A stretch of 64,000 bases of DNA from JAEUOS01 sp031423955 (GTDB taxonomy: Bacteria > Pseudomonadota > Gammaproteobacteria > Burkholderiales > JAEUOS01), in assembly GCA_031423955.1 (NCBI GenBank), contig JANPGJ010000643.1, forward strand, positions 1-64,000, given 5' to 3'. A program made the position numbers and the translations under genes. Below the pieces are notes generated by a model, which had not been told where the DNA came from, did no database searches, and was given only the letters and a program-made list of their open reading frames with translations. Shown here in pieces: positions 7,752-15,767 of this stretch (position 1 is the first letter of the stretch; every line of letters begins with the position of its first letter).

Positions 7752-8870
7752 TTATTTCTTGACCACCTGACCGCCTTCGGTCAGCAGGCAGGCGGCGACG
7801 ATCTCGTCTTCCTTGTTGATCGCGAGATTGGCTTCCTTGTCGATGATCAGTTTCAGGAAATCAAGCACATTGCGGGCGAACAGCGCCGAGGCGTCGGCCG
7901 GCACCAGGGCCGGAAAGTTGGTGTGGCCGATCAGCGTGACGCCATGCTTGACCACCACCTGGTCGCGCACGGTCAAGGGGCAGTTGCCGCCCTGCTCGGC
8001 GGCCATGTCGACGATCACCGAACCCGACTTCATGCTCTTGACCATCTCTTCGGTCACCAGCACCGGCGCGGCGCGGCCGGGAATCAGGGCGGTGGTGACG
8101 ACGATGTCGGCCTGGCGGATGCGCTCGGCCACCAGCGATGCCTGGCGCTGGAGCCAGGATTCGGGCATTGGCCGGGCGTAGCCGCCGACACCCTGGGCGA
8201 TTTCACGCTCTTCATCGGTTTCGAACGGCACGTCGATGAACTTGGCGCCGAGCGATTCGACCTGTTCCTTGGTGGCCGGCCGCACGTCGGTGGCTTCGAC
8301 CACCGCGCCCAGGCGTTTGGCGGTGGCGATCGCCTGCAGGCCGGCGACACCAACGCCCATGATGATCACGCGCGCCGCCTTGATGGTGCCGGCGGCGGTC
8401 ATGAACATCGGCATCACCTTCGGGTAATGGGTGGCGGCGGTGAGCACCGCGATGTAGCCGCCGAGATTGGCCTGCGACGACAGCACGTCGAGCGACTGCG
8501 CGCGGGTGATGCGCGGCGCGGCCTCCAGCGCGAAACCGGTGACGCCCTGTTTGGCGAGCGCCTCGAGGCCGGCGGCATCGAAGCGGTTGAGGGTGCCCAC
8601 CAGCACGTGACCACTGTTCATCTGCGCGGCCTCGTCGGCTTGCGGCGGGCGTACCTTGAGAATCAGCTCGGACTGCCCGTAGAGCGTGGCGATGTCAACC
8701 AGTTGCGCGCCGGCGGCAGCGAAGTCGGCATCCGGGATCATCGCGCCGGCGCCGGCGCCGGCTTCGACCATCACGCTGTGCCTGGCCGCCACATATTTCT
8801 TGACTGTTTCGGGGGTGGCGGCGACGCGCGTCTCGCCGGGCCGGGTTTCCCGCGGGATACCGATTTTCAA
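7752..8870 (-). CDS. pntAA: NAD(P) transhydrogenase subunit alpha part 1 (NAD(H)-binding)
   Basis: 372 residues. KIGIPRETRPGETRVAATPE opens the alanine dehydrogenase/PntA N-terminal fold; the Rossmann motif GVGVAGLQAIATAKRLGA and RPATKEQVESLGAKF identify NAD(H)-binding domain I; GNCPLTV and HTNFPALVPADASALFARN are typical of the C-terminal part. The chosen start is TTG 8870, because GAGGAG lies 6 bp upstream and the protein then begins exactly where PntA homologues begin. An ATG at 8951 would add 27 residues without resemblance. First gene of pntAA-pntAB-pntB. Confidence 0.95.
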   Translation of the reverse strand: MKIGIPRETRPGETRVAATPETVKKYVAARHSVMVEAGAGAGAMIPDADFAAAGAQLVDIATLYGQSELILKVRPPQADEAAQMNSGHVLVGTLNRFDAAGLEALAKQGVTGFALEAAPRITRAQSLDVLSSQANLGGYIAVLTAATHYPKVMPMFMTAAGTIKAARVIIMGVGVAGLQAIATAKRLGAVVEATDVRPATKEQVESLGAKFIDVPFETDEEREIAQGVGGYARPMPESWLQRQASLVAERIRQADIVVTTALIPGRAAPVLVTEEMVKSMKSGSVIVDMAAEQGGNCPLTVRDQVVVKHGVTLIGHTNFPALVPADASALFARNVLDFLKLIIDKEANLAINKEDEIVAACLLTEGGQVVKK

Positions 8871-9085
8871 ATCAAGCTCCTCTTCCCGCGCCCGGCAATG
8901 CCGGGTCCGCGGGTGAATTTTCGTCATGTTCATCGGCCGGACCGCTGCCATCGGGTCCTGATCGACAGCCGGTTGCTCGGAAGGCAGTCAATCGGGATTC
9001 CACTGCTGGACCCAGGAAGCGGAATGGCGATCAGGAGGAGTATAACGGCTGCTTCCGATCCCTGTTCCCTTTGGTGGTCACCGCC

Positions 9086-9847
9086 ATGCATCTGCCAAAC
9101 CTTATTCCCCGTACCGCTGTGGTCCGCCGCCATCTGTCGGCCGCGTTCTGCCTGGTTACCGCGCTTGGCGGCTTGGCGCCGGCGCGCGACGCCGCGGCCC
9201 AGGTGCAGGTCTTGCCGCAACGCTACAACGTGGTGGAGTTGCAGGCCGAGGCGCAGCGCGAGGTGGCCAATGACCTGCTGGTGGCGCAACTGTATGTGGA
9301 GGACACAAATGCCAATCCGGCCCAGCTTGCCACCGCGATCAATCGCAGTCTGGCCGAAGCGCTGAAGATCGCGCGTGAATTCCCCGCCGTCAAGGTGCGC
9401 AGCGGCAACAACCAGACTACCCCGGTGTATGCCGCGCGCAGCAACCAGTTTCAAGGCTGGCGCGGGCGCGCCGAAGTGCGCCTTGAAACCCGCGATTTCG
9501 CCGCCGGATCGGCGCTGATCGGCAAGCTGCAGGCCAGCATGCAATTGGGCGGCATGAGCTTTTCGGTGTCGCCGGAGGCGCGCCGGGCGGCCGAGAACGA
9601 ACTGGTGAGCGAGGCGATCGCGGCGTTTCGCGCGCGTGCCGAAGTGGCGCAGAAGGCGCTCGGCGGGCGTGCCTACAAGGTGCAGCGGATCAATCTGGCG
9701 ACCGGCTATTCAGGGCCGCCACCGCGGGTCATGATGATGCAGGCGCGTGGCGCCGCCATCGCGGACGCCAGCGTGGCGCCACCGCCCGCCGAGGGTGGAG
9801 CGAGCAACTTGAGCGTGACCGCCAACGGGGTGATTGAGGTCGATTGA
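9086..9847 (+). CDS. SIMPL-domain (DUF541) periplasmic protein
   Basis: 253 residues. A signal peptide ends near AARDAAAQ-type sequence (ARDAAAQVQ), followed by a SIMPL/DUF541 fold: LQAEAQREVANDLLVAQLYVE, a middle RGRAEVRLETRDF and NELVSEAIAAFRARAEVAQ. Members of this family are exported proteins of unclear role, named after a mouse signalling protein. ATG 9086 was chosen over an upstream TTG at 9071 because it gives a normal signal sequence. Divergent from pntAA, with about 215 bp between the two starts. Confidence 0.85.
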   Translation: MHLPNLIPRTAVVRRHLSAAFCLVTALGGLAPARDAAAQVQVLPQRYNVVELQAEAQREVANDLLVAQLYVEDTNANPAQLATAINRSLAEALKIAREFPAVKVRSGNNQTTPVYAARSNQFQGWRGRAEVRLETRDFAAGSALIGKLQASMQLGGMSFSVSPEARRAAENELVSEAIAAFRARAEVAQKALGGRAYKVQRINLATGYSGPPPRVMMMQARGAAIADASVAPPPAEGGASNLSVTANGVIEVD

Positions 9848-9954
9848 CGGGCGGCCGCGCAGCCGTCGATCTGGGCCGCAAAGACGGCTCTGTTCGATCG
9901 AAGCGCGCGCTGGCGTGACGCTTATCCTTCGTGGAAGAGTCTCTCCGTCCCGCC

Positions 9955-10446
9955 ATGAACCCGTCGCGCACGACATCCCTGTTGTTTCTGATCCTGCTGT
10001 TGCCGGCGCTGTCGGCCTGCGACCAGATCGCGGTGCTCGACGGCAGCAAGGCGCGCGACGCCGACGCGGTGGCGGTGGGCAGTGCCTGCCGGCATGCCGG
10101 CCGCGCGCTCGAAGACTGTTTCGCGATGTATCCGGACAGTCCGAAGGCGCCGGTATTCTCGGGCTGGAAGGAAATGAACGACTACATGACGACCAACAAG
10201 ATCGAGGTCGTGCCGCCGGCGCTGGTGAAGACCGAGGTCAAGGCCGAGGCCAGGGAAGGCAACGAGGGCAAGGACGGCAAGTCTGGCAAGCCGCGCGCCA
10301 GGATTCAGGCGCTGCCGTCGACCAGTGACGCCGCCAGCGACCCGCTGGCCGGGGTGACCAAGGCCGCCAATCCGGCGGCGCCGGCGGCCGGCCTGGAAAA
10401 AGTCGGCACCAAGCCGCCCACCGAGGCGCCAGCGGCCAGGCATTGA
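9955..10446 (+). CDS. Small hypothetical lipoprotein
   Basis: 163 residues with a lipoprotein signal peptide ending in a lipobox, LPALSAC (Cys at about 22). The mature part has two further cysteines (SACRHAGRALEDCF), probably a disulfide, then FSGWKEMNDYMTTNKIEVV and a Lys/Ala/Pro-rich low-complexity tail. No enzyme motif is visible. ATG 9955 puts the lipobox at the usual distance; a GTG at 9931 would lengthen the N-region. Function not recognised. Confidence 0.75.
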   Translation: MNPSRTTSLLFLILLLPALSACDQIAVLDGSKARDADAVAVGSACRHAGRALEDCFAMYPDSPKAPVFSGWKEMNDYMTTNKIEVVPPALVKTEVKAEAREGNEGKDGKSGKPRARIQALPSTSDAASDPLAGVTKAANPAAPAAGLEKVGTKPPTEAPAARH

Positions 10447-10490
10447 GATCGCCGCCGGTCGCAACACCACGGCCGGTGCCGGCAGCCGGG

Positions 10491-10496
10491 TAAAAT
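10491..10496 (+). promoter_or_regulatory. Possible -10 element (TAAAAT) before nudJ
   Basis: TAAAAT 21 bp upstream of the GTG start. No good -35 at 17 bp. The same TAAAAT word stands before purB (13471-13476) and the CoA transferase (32781-32786). Confidence 0.3.
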
Positions 10497-10517
10497 TCCA
10501 GCTTTTCGGGGAATGGT

Positions 10518-10985
10518 GTGACCGTCACCAACGACGCGCGCTGGAAGCCCAACGTGACCGTGGCCGGGATTGCCGAGCAGGCGGGGCGCTTTCTTCTGAT
10601 CGAGGAGCGCACCGCTGACGGTCTGCTGCTCAATCAACCTGCCGGCCATCTTGAGGATGGCGAGAGCCTGATCGACGCGGTATGCCGCGAAGTGCTGGAG
10701 GAAACCGCATGTCGGTTCACACCCGAGGCGTTGATCGGCGTGTACCAATGGCGCGAACCGGCGCGCGGCCGCACGTTCATGCGCTTTTCATTCGCCGGCA
10801 GTGTCGGTGCGCCGAACCCGGAATTGACGCTTGACGCCGGCATCGAACGGGCGCTCTGGATGACGCGCGATGAAATCGCCGCTGCCGCCAGGCGTTTCCG
10901 CAGCCCCTGGGTGCTGGTCAGCATCGACGACTATCTGGCCCGCCGCCGAATGCCGCTCGACATGATCAGGACCATTCGGCCATGA
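10518..10985 (+). CDS. nudJ: Nudix hydrolase, NudJ-like phosphatase
   Basis: 155 residues, GTG start after GGGGAA. The Nudix box is complete: GHLEDGESLIDAVCREVLEE, followed by T, with the REVLEE Mg-binding core at about residues 58-63. E. coli NudJ/YmfB hydrolyses HMP-PP and nucleoside di/triphosphates and lies next to mnmA; the neighbourhood nudJ - (orphan) - mnmA - purB here matches that order, supporting the name over a generic MutT. The stop overlaps the next gene by 4 bp. Confidence 0.88.
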   Translation: MTVTNDARWKPNVTVAGIAEQAGRFLLIEERTADGLLLNQPAGHLEDGESLIDAVCREVLEETACRFTPEALIGVYQWREPARGRTFMRFSFAGSVGAPNPELTLDAGIERALWMTRDEIAAAARRFRSPWVLVSIDDYLARRRMPLDMIRTIRP

Positions 10986-11560
10986 TCCCGGCGCGCTGGC
11001 TGCTGGCGCTTTGCCTGGCGACGACGACCGGTCCGCTGCGCGCGGCCGTGGAACAGGATATTTGCTTCAACTACAGCTGCTATCAGCGTGCGACCGCTGT
11101 TTTCAGCGATGCCGATCTGCAGGCGCTGCGCGAGCAGTTGCAGGCGGCACCCGACCCGGCTGCCGAGCGCGCGCTGCTGGCGCAGGTGATCGGCCGGATG
11201 TATGCGATCGCCGCCGGCCAGACCCCGATCTGGCGCGACCGCGGCCGCAACAGCATGGAAGAGCGCGGACTCGACGGCGCAATGGACTGCATCGACCATT
11301 CGATCAATACCGAGGCCTTCCTGCGACTGCTGGCTGGCGCCGGTGCGTTGCGCTTTCATGTGCCCGGGGAGCGCCGCCACCGGTTCGCGTTTCTGGTGTT
11401 CGGCGAGCACTGGGCGGCGACCCTGATCGAAGCGCAAAGTCAGTCACGGTTCGCGGTCGATTCCTGGTTCCATGATCCGGGCTTGCCGGTCACCGTGGTG
11501 GCGTTCGAGCGCTGGCGCGCCGGCTACGATCCGCAAGCGGATCTGCAGGCCGCGCGATGA
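10982..11560 (+). CDS. Conserved secreted protein of unknown function between nudJ and mnmA
   Basis: 192 residues, signal peptide MIPARWLLALCLATTTGPLRA. The mature protein has conserved-looking blocks: VEQDICFNYSCYQRA, FSDADLQALREQL, AMDCIDHSINTEAFLRLLA and FAVDSWFHDPG, with two N-terminal cysteines probably paired. It resembles a betaproteobacterial family that I know only as hypothetical. ATGA overlaps on both sides (with nudJ and mnmA) show it is co-translated with a nucleotide hydrolase and a tRNA thiolase, though it is exported. No catalytic motif recognised. Confidence 0.8.
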   Translation: MIPARWLLALCLATTTGPLRAAVEQDICFNYSCYQRATAVFSDADLQALREQLQAAPDPAAERALLAQVIGRMYAIAAGQTPIWRDRGRNSMEERGLDGAMDCIDHSINTEAFLRLLAGAGALRFHVPGERRHRFAFLVFGEHWAATLIEAQSQSRFAVDSWFHDPGLPVTVVAFERWRAGYDPQADLQAAR

Positions 11561-12684
11561 GGGGGATCCCGGTGGTGGTCGGCATGTCGGGCGGCGTCGA
11601 TTCCGCGGCCGCGGCCCTGCTGTTGAAGCGCCAGGGCTACCGCGTCACCGGTCTGTTCATGAAGAACTGGGAAGATGACGACAACGACGAGTACTGCTCG
11701 ACGCGCGAAGATCTGGTCGATGCGGCGGCGGCCGCCGATGTGATCGGGATCGACTTCGAAGCCGTCAATTTCGCCGCCGAATACAAGGATCGCGTGTTCG
11801 CCGATTTCCTGCGCGAGTATGCGGCCGGGCGTACCCCCAATCCGGACGTGCTGTGCAACGCGGAGATCAAGTTCAAGGCGTTTCTGGATCATGCGGTCAA
11901 GCTCGGCGCCGATCGCATCGCCACCGGGCACTATGCCGGCGTGCGCCAACGTGACGGACGTTTCGAGCTGTTGCGCGCCGCCGACCGGACCAAGGACCAG
12001 AGTTACTTTTTGCATCGCCTGAGTCAGGCGCAGTTGTCAAAGGTGTTGTTTCCGCTGGCCGAACTGCGGAAAACAGAGGTCCGGCGCATTGCCCTGGAAG
12101 CGGGCCTGGGCAACCATGCGAAAAAGGATTCGACCGGCATCTGCTTCATTGGCGAACGGCCGTTCCGCGAGTTTCTGAACCGTTATCTGCCGAAGCAGCC
12201 GGGACCGATGCGCGACGAAACCGGCCGCCAGGTCGGCCTGCATATCGGCCTGATGTTCTATACGATCGGCCAGCGCAAGGGCATTGGCCTGGGCGGCATG
12301 CGCAGCGACCGTGGCGACGCCAATGGCGGGGAGCCATGGTTCGTCGCCGCCAAGGATGTGGCGAGCAACAGCATCACCGTGGTACGCGGTCACGACCATC
12401 CGCTGCTCCTGGCGCAAAGCCTGGTTGCGCGCGATGCGTCCTGGGTGGCAGGCGCCGCCCCCGCCGATGACGCCTTGCTTGGCGCTCGCACGCGCTATCG
12501 CCAGAGTGATGCCGCCTGCCGCTTCACGGCCCTGCCGGACAATGGATTCGAATTGTCGTTCGAGCAGCGCCAATGGTCTGTCACGCCCGGGCAATCGGCC
12601 GTGCTCTACGACGGCGAAGTTTGCCTGGGCGGCGGCTTCATCCATGCTGCCGGCAGGCAATCAGGTGCAGGCGCCGTGCCCTGA
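11557..12684 (+). CDS. mnmA: tRNA-specific 2-thiouridylase
   Basis: 375 residues. MnmA puts the 2-thio group on U34 of Lys, Glu and Gln tRNAs. The PP-loop SGGVDS is at 11-16; catalytic cysteines are Cys100 (NPDVLCNAEIKF) and Cys196 (STGICFIGER); TGHYA and DQSYFLHRL are also present. Length matches the family. Last gene of the nudJ-orphan-mnmA unit, with a 4-bp overlap with its neighbour. Confidence 0.97.
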   Translation: MRGIPVVVGMSGGVDSAAAALLLKRQGYRVTGLFMKNWEDDDNDEYCSTREDLVDAAAAADVIGIDFEAVNFAAEYKDRVFADFLREYAAGRTPNPDVLCNAEIKFKAFLDHAVKLGADRIATGHYAGVRQRDGRFELLRAADRTKDQSYFLHRLSQAQLSKVLFPLAELRKTEVRRIALEAGLGNHAKKDSTGICFIGERPFREFLNRYLPKQPGPMRDETGRQVGLHIGLMFYTIGQRKGIGLGGMRSDRGDANGGEPWFVAAKDVASNSITVVRGHDHPLLLAQSLVARDASWVAGAAPADDALLGARTRYRQSDAACRFTALPDNGFELSFEQRQWSVTPGQSAVLYDGEVCLGGGFIHAAGRQSGAGAVP

Positions 12685-12779
12685 GGCCGTGCTGCAGTCA
12701 CGCAGCTGATGACGCGCAAGGCGCTGAAATCAGTGGCAGCGCGCGTGAGCGGCAATCGCAGTGCGCCTGGATGGGGTGC

Positions 12780-13391
12780 TCAAACCGCGCTTGGCATGGT
12801 GTCGGCGAACGACGGGCGTTTGGCCAGCTTGTCGGCCAGCTTCGCCAGGTTCGCGTGTGGGCCGCGCCAGTCAATCTGCGGGAAGCGAAAATCAAGGTAG
12901 CCCAGCGCGATGCCGACGGCGATGTCGGCCAGGCAATAGCTGGTGCCCGAACACCATGGCTTGTCGCCCAGGCCGCGTGCGGCGGCGGCCAGTGCCAGCT
13001 CGACCTTCTGCAACTGGCGCTTGATCCAGTCGGGGCTTTGTTCACCTTTTGGCCGGTTGGCTTCCAGCCGCGCCAGGATCGCGGCGTCGCAGATGCCGTC
13101 GCCGAGCGCTTCCCAGCAGCGCACTTCGACCCGCGCGCGACCCGAGGCTGGGATCAGCTTGTTGACCGGCGTGATGGTGTCCAGGTATTCGACGATCACG
13201 CTCGAGTCGAACACCGCGCCGCCATCGTCCATCACCAGTGTCGGGATCTTGCCCAACGGGTTGTACTCCGGCACCCGGGTGGCGCTGTCCCAGGGGTTCT
13301 CGAGTACAAGCTGGAAGTCAAGCCGCTTCTCGGCCATCACGACACGCACTTTGCGCACGAATGGGCTGGCGTTGGCGCCGATCAGTTTCAT
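12780..13391 (-). CDS. Glutathione S-transferase family protein
   Basis: 203 residues. N-terminal thioredoxin-like domain: MKLIGANASPFVRKVRVVMA with the SPFVRKVR active-site region, YNPLGKIPTLVMDDG (cis-Pro) and DSSVIVEYLD (the ES/DS glutathione-binding motif). C-terminal helical domain ends in ADIAVGIALGYLDFR. Family members conjugate or reduce with glutathione; substrate unknown. It lies on the opposite strand between mnmA and purB, convergent with mnmA and divergent from purB, a break in that otherwise conserved order. Confidence 0.92.
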   Translation of the reverse strand: MKLIGANASPFVRKVRVVMAEKRLDFQLVLENPWDSATRVPEYNPLGKIPTLVMDDGGAVFDSSVIVEYLDTITPVNKLIPASGRARVEVRCWEALGDGICDAAILARLEANRPKGEQSPDWIKRQLQKVELALAAAARGLGDKPWCSGTSYCLADIAVGIALGYLDFRFPQIDWRGPHANLAKLADKLAKRPSFADTMPSAV

Positions 13392-13470
13392 GCATGCTTT
13401 TCTGCTGTTTCCCCGCCGATGATTATAACAATCAGGTCGATCGCGGCCGCCTGGCGCCGGCGGCAGCGGA

Positions 13471-13476
13471 TAAAAT
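13471..13476 (+). promoter_or_regulatory. Possible -10 element (TAAAAT) before purB
   Basis: TAAAAT 29 bp upstream of the purB ATG within the 114-bp divergent spacer. The -35 is not obvious. Confidence 0.3.
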
Positions 13477-13505
13477 CGGCTGGTCCAAACCCGAAGCTTC
13501 CCACC

Positions 13506-14867
13506 ATGCCTTCCCCCCTGCAATCGCTGTCTCCGCTTGATGGCCGCTATGCGGCACGGCTCGATTCGCTGCGCCCCTACCTCTCGGAGTTCGCATTGCT
13601 GCGCTATCGCGTCACGGTCGAGGCGGCCTGGTTGCGTGCGCTTGCCGGTGCCGGCCTCGCGGAACTGCCGCCGCTCGCGCCGGAGGTGCTGGCGGCGCTC
13701 GATGCGATGGTCGACGGGTTTGGCGAAGCCGATGCGTTGCGCATCAAGGAAATCGAACGCACCACCAATCACGATGTCAAGGCGGTCGAATACTTCATGA
13801 AGGAGAAGATGGCGGCCAGCCCGTCATTCGCGCAGGCCGGCGAGTTCATTCATTTCGCCTGCACCTCCGAAGACATCAACAACCTTTCGTACGGCGTGAT
13901 GCTGGGCGCGGCGCGTGAAGAGGTTCTGCTGCCGGCATTGCGCGGGTGCCTGGCCACGCTGCGACAACTGGCCCACGCGGAGGCCGCCACCCCGATGCTG
14001 GCGCGCACCCATGGTCAGCCGGCAACCCCGACCACGCTCGGCAAGGAGGCGGCGAATGTGGCGATGCGCCTGGCGCGCGCCATCACCGTTTTCGAGCGGG
14101 TGGCGCTGATGGGCAAGCTCAACGGCGCCACCGGCAACTACAACGCGCACACCATCGCCTACCCCGAGGTCGACTGGGAGGCGCTGGCGCGCGGCGTGGT
14201 CGAACGCATGGGACTGGAATTCAATACCCATACGATCCAGATCGAGCCGCACGACACCCTGGCCGAATACTTCGATGCCCTGGCACGCATCAACACCATT
14301 CTGATCGACTGGTGCCGCGATACCTGGGGCTACATTTCGGTGGGATATTTTCGCCAGCGCCTGAAGGAAGGCGAAGTCGGTTCTTCCACCATGCCGCACA
14401 AGGTCAACCCGATCGATTTCGAGAATGCCGAAGGCAACCTCGGGCTGGCCAACGCGGTGTTGCGCCATCTCGCGGACAAACTGCCGATCTCGCGCTGGCA
14501 GCGCGACCTGACCGACTCGACGGTGCTGCGCAATGTCGGGGTGGCGCTCGGGCACAGCCTCCTGGCGCTCGATTCGCTGGCGCGCGGCATGGGCAAGCTG
14601 GAAGTCAATCGGGTGCGCCTGGCCGAGGATCTCGACGCCAATTGGGAGGTGCTGGCCGAAGCGGTGCAGACCGTGATGCGCCGCTATGGCGTCGAAAACC
14701 CCTATGAAAAGCTCAAGGCGCTGACGCGTGGCAAGGGCATCACGCGCGAGGCGTTGCAGGCGTTTGTCGGTGAGTTGTCGATTCCCGACCATGCCAAGCG
14801 CGACTTGCTCGGCCTGACCCCGGCCACGTATATCGGTCGGGCGGGTGACCTGGCGCGCCGGGCGTAA
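13506..14867 (+). CDS. purB: Adenylosuccinate lyase
   Basis: 453 residues, E. coli-type length. Opens with LSPLDGRYAARLDSLRPYLSE. Substrate motifs TNHDVKAVEYF, HFACTSEDINNL and ARTHGQPATPTTLGKE are present, and the fumarase-superfamily signature is SSTMPHKVNPIDFENAEGN. It acts twice in purine synthesis (SAICAR to AICAR, adenylosuccinate to AMP). ATG 13506; an upstream in-frame extension is not coding-like. The stop is immediately followed by the next GTG. Confidence 0.98.
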   Translation: MPSPLQSLSPLDGRYAARLDSLRPYLSEFALLRYRVTVEAAWLRALAGAGLAELPPLAPEVLAALDAMVDGFGEADALRIKEIERTTNHDVKAVEYFMKEKMAASPSFAQAGEFIHFACTSEDINNLSYGVMLGAAREEVLLPALRGCLATLRQLAHAEAATPMLARTHGQPATPTTLGKEAANVAMRLARAITVFERVALMGKLNGATGNYNAHTIAYPEVDWEALARGVVERMGLEFNTHTIQIEPHDTLAEYFDALARINTILIDWCRDTWGYISVGYFRQRLKEGEVGSSTMPHKVNPIDFENAEGNLGLANAVLRHLADKLPISRWQRDLTDSTVLRNVGVALGHSLLALDSLARGMGKLEVNRVRLAEDLDANWEVLAEAVQTVMRRYGVENPYEKLKALTRGKGITREALQAFVGELSIPDHAKRDLLGLTPATYIGRAGDLARRA

Positions 14868-15677
14868 GTGCTGCCACACCTGTGCCGTGCCTGGCTGGTC
14901 GCCGGCGTAGTCGTCTGCGCCGGCACAACGCCGCTGGTGCGGGCTCAAAACCCGGCGTCGTCCGCTGTGCAATCACCAAGCCCGGCGCCGTCCGCGGATC
15001 AGGCGCAGGCGCCGGCGCCGGCCGGGACACCATCGCAGACCGGCGCGCAAGCCGGCGCCCCATCCAAACCGCCGCCGCCAGCGGCGCCATCGCGTATTGA
15101 TCCGCGCACCGATACCGGGTTGATCGGGCGGCCGACCGTGCAAACCGGGGATCAGTGGCTCTATCGCCGGTCGACCGGGCGTCTGAGCTTCGCGATGCGG
15201 CAGTCGGTCGCCAATGTCAACGAGCAGGGGATTTCGCTCAAGACCGAGCAGTCCGGCTCATTCGATTCTTCCACCACTGTGCATGATCGCCAGTGGGGAC
15301 TGCTTGGCAGCGGATTCAACGACTATCGCCCGGCGCTTGCCTACTACTCATTCCCGCTTTACCCCGGCAAGCGCTGGGGGATCGACTCCGGGGTGAGCAA
15401 TTTCGGGGCCGACCAGAATGTGCGCATGAAGGGCGAAGGTCACGCTGTGGCCTGGGAGTCGATTGACGTGCCCGCCGGCCGCTTCCTCGCGATGAAGATC
15501 GAGCTGAACATCGAGACCACCGATCCGGGCGATGCGAAACGGGTGCTCACCGTACGCGAGACGCACTGGTATGCGCGCGACGTGATGCGCCCGGTCCGGG
15601 TGGAGTCGGAAACCATGGTCGCCGGTGAAGCGCCGAAAAACGAAACCATCGACCTGTTGTCCTTTACCATCGAGTGA
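14868..15677 (+). CDS. Secreted hypothetical protein with Pro/Ala-rich N-terminal linker
   Basis: 269 residues, GTG start directly after the purB stop. Signal peptide through about residue 26 (TTPLVRAQ), then ~50 residues rich in Pro, Ala, Ser and Gln, then a beta-rich domain: VQTGDQWLYRRSTGRLSF, YSFPLYPGKRW and WESIDVPAGRFLAMKIEL. Similar beta-rich domains occur in exported DUF proteins; no catalytic residues recognised. Probably co-transcribed with purB, though the function is unlikely to be linked. An untranslated region does not separate the two genes. Confidence 0.7.
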   Translation: MLPHLCRAWLVAGVVVCAGTTPLVRAQNPASSAVQSPSPAPSADQAQAPAPAGTPSQTGAQAGAPSKPPPPAAPSRIDPRTDTGLIGRPTVQTGDQWLYRRSTGRLSFAMRQSVANVNEQGISLKTEQSGSFDSSTTVHDRQWGLLGSGFNDYRPALAYYSFPLYPGKRWGIDSGVSNFGADQNVRMKGEGHAVAWESIDVPAGRFLAMKIELNIETTDPGDAKRVLTVRETHWYARDVMRPVRVESETMVAGEAPKNETIDLLSFTIE

Positions 15678-15767
15678 AGCGGGCGCGCCGAACGGTCAGC
15701 GACCGGCGAAGGTGCTCGCCGCCGCCGGACCGCGCGGTTGGCCGTGGCACTCGCCGGCGCGCACGCC

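Noticed and set aside
7416..9365. 649-codon open frame opposite pntA
   Set aside because: Shadow of the conserved pntA genes; His/Gly/Asp-rich translation without domain.
12573..13505. Fusion of an upstream frame to purB
   Set aside because: The frame is simply open; homology and start context begin at ATG 13506, and the GST gene lies on the opposite strand.
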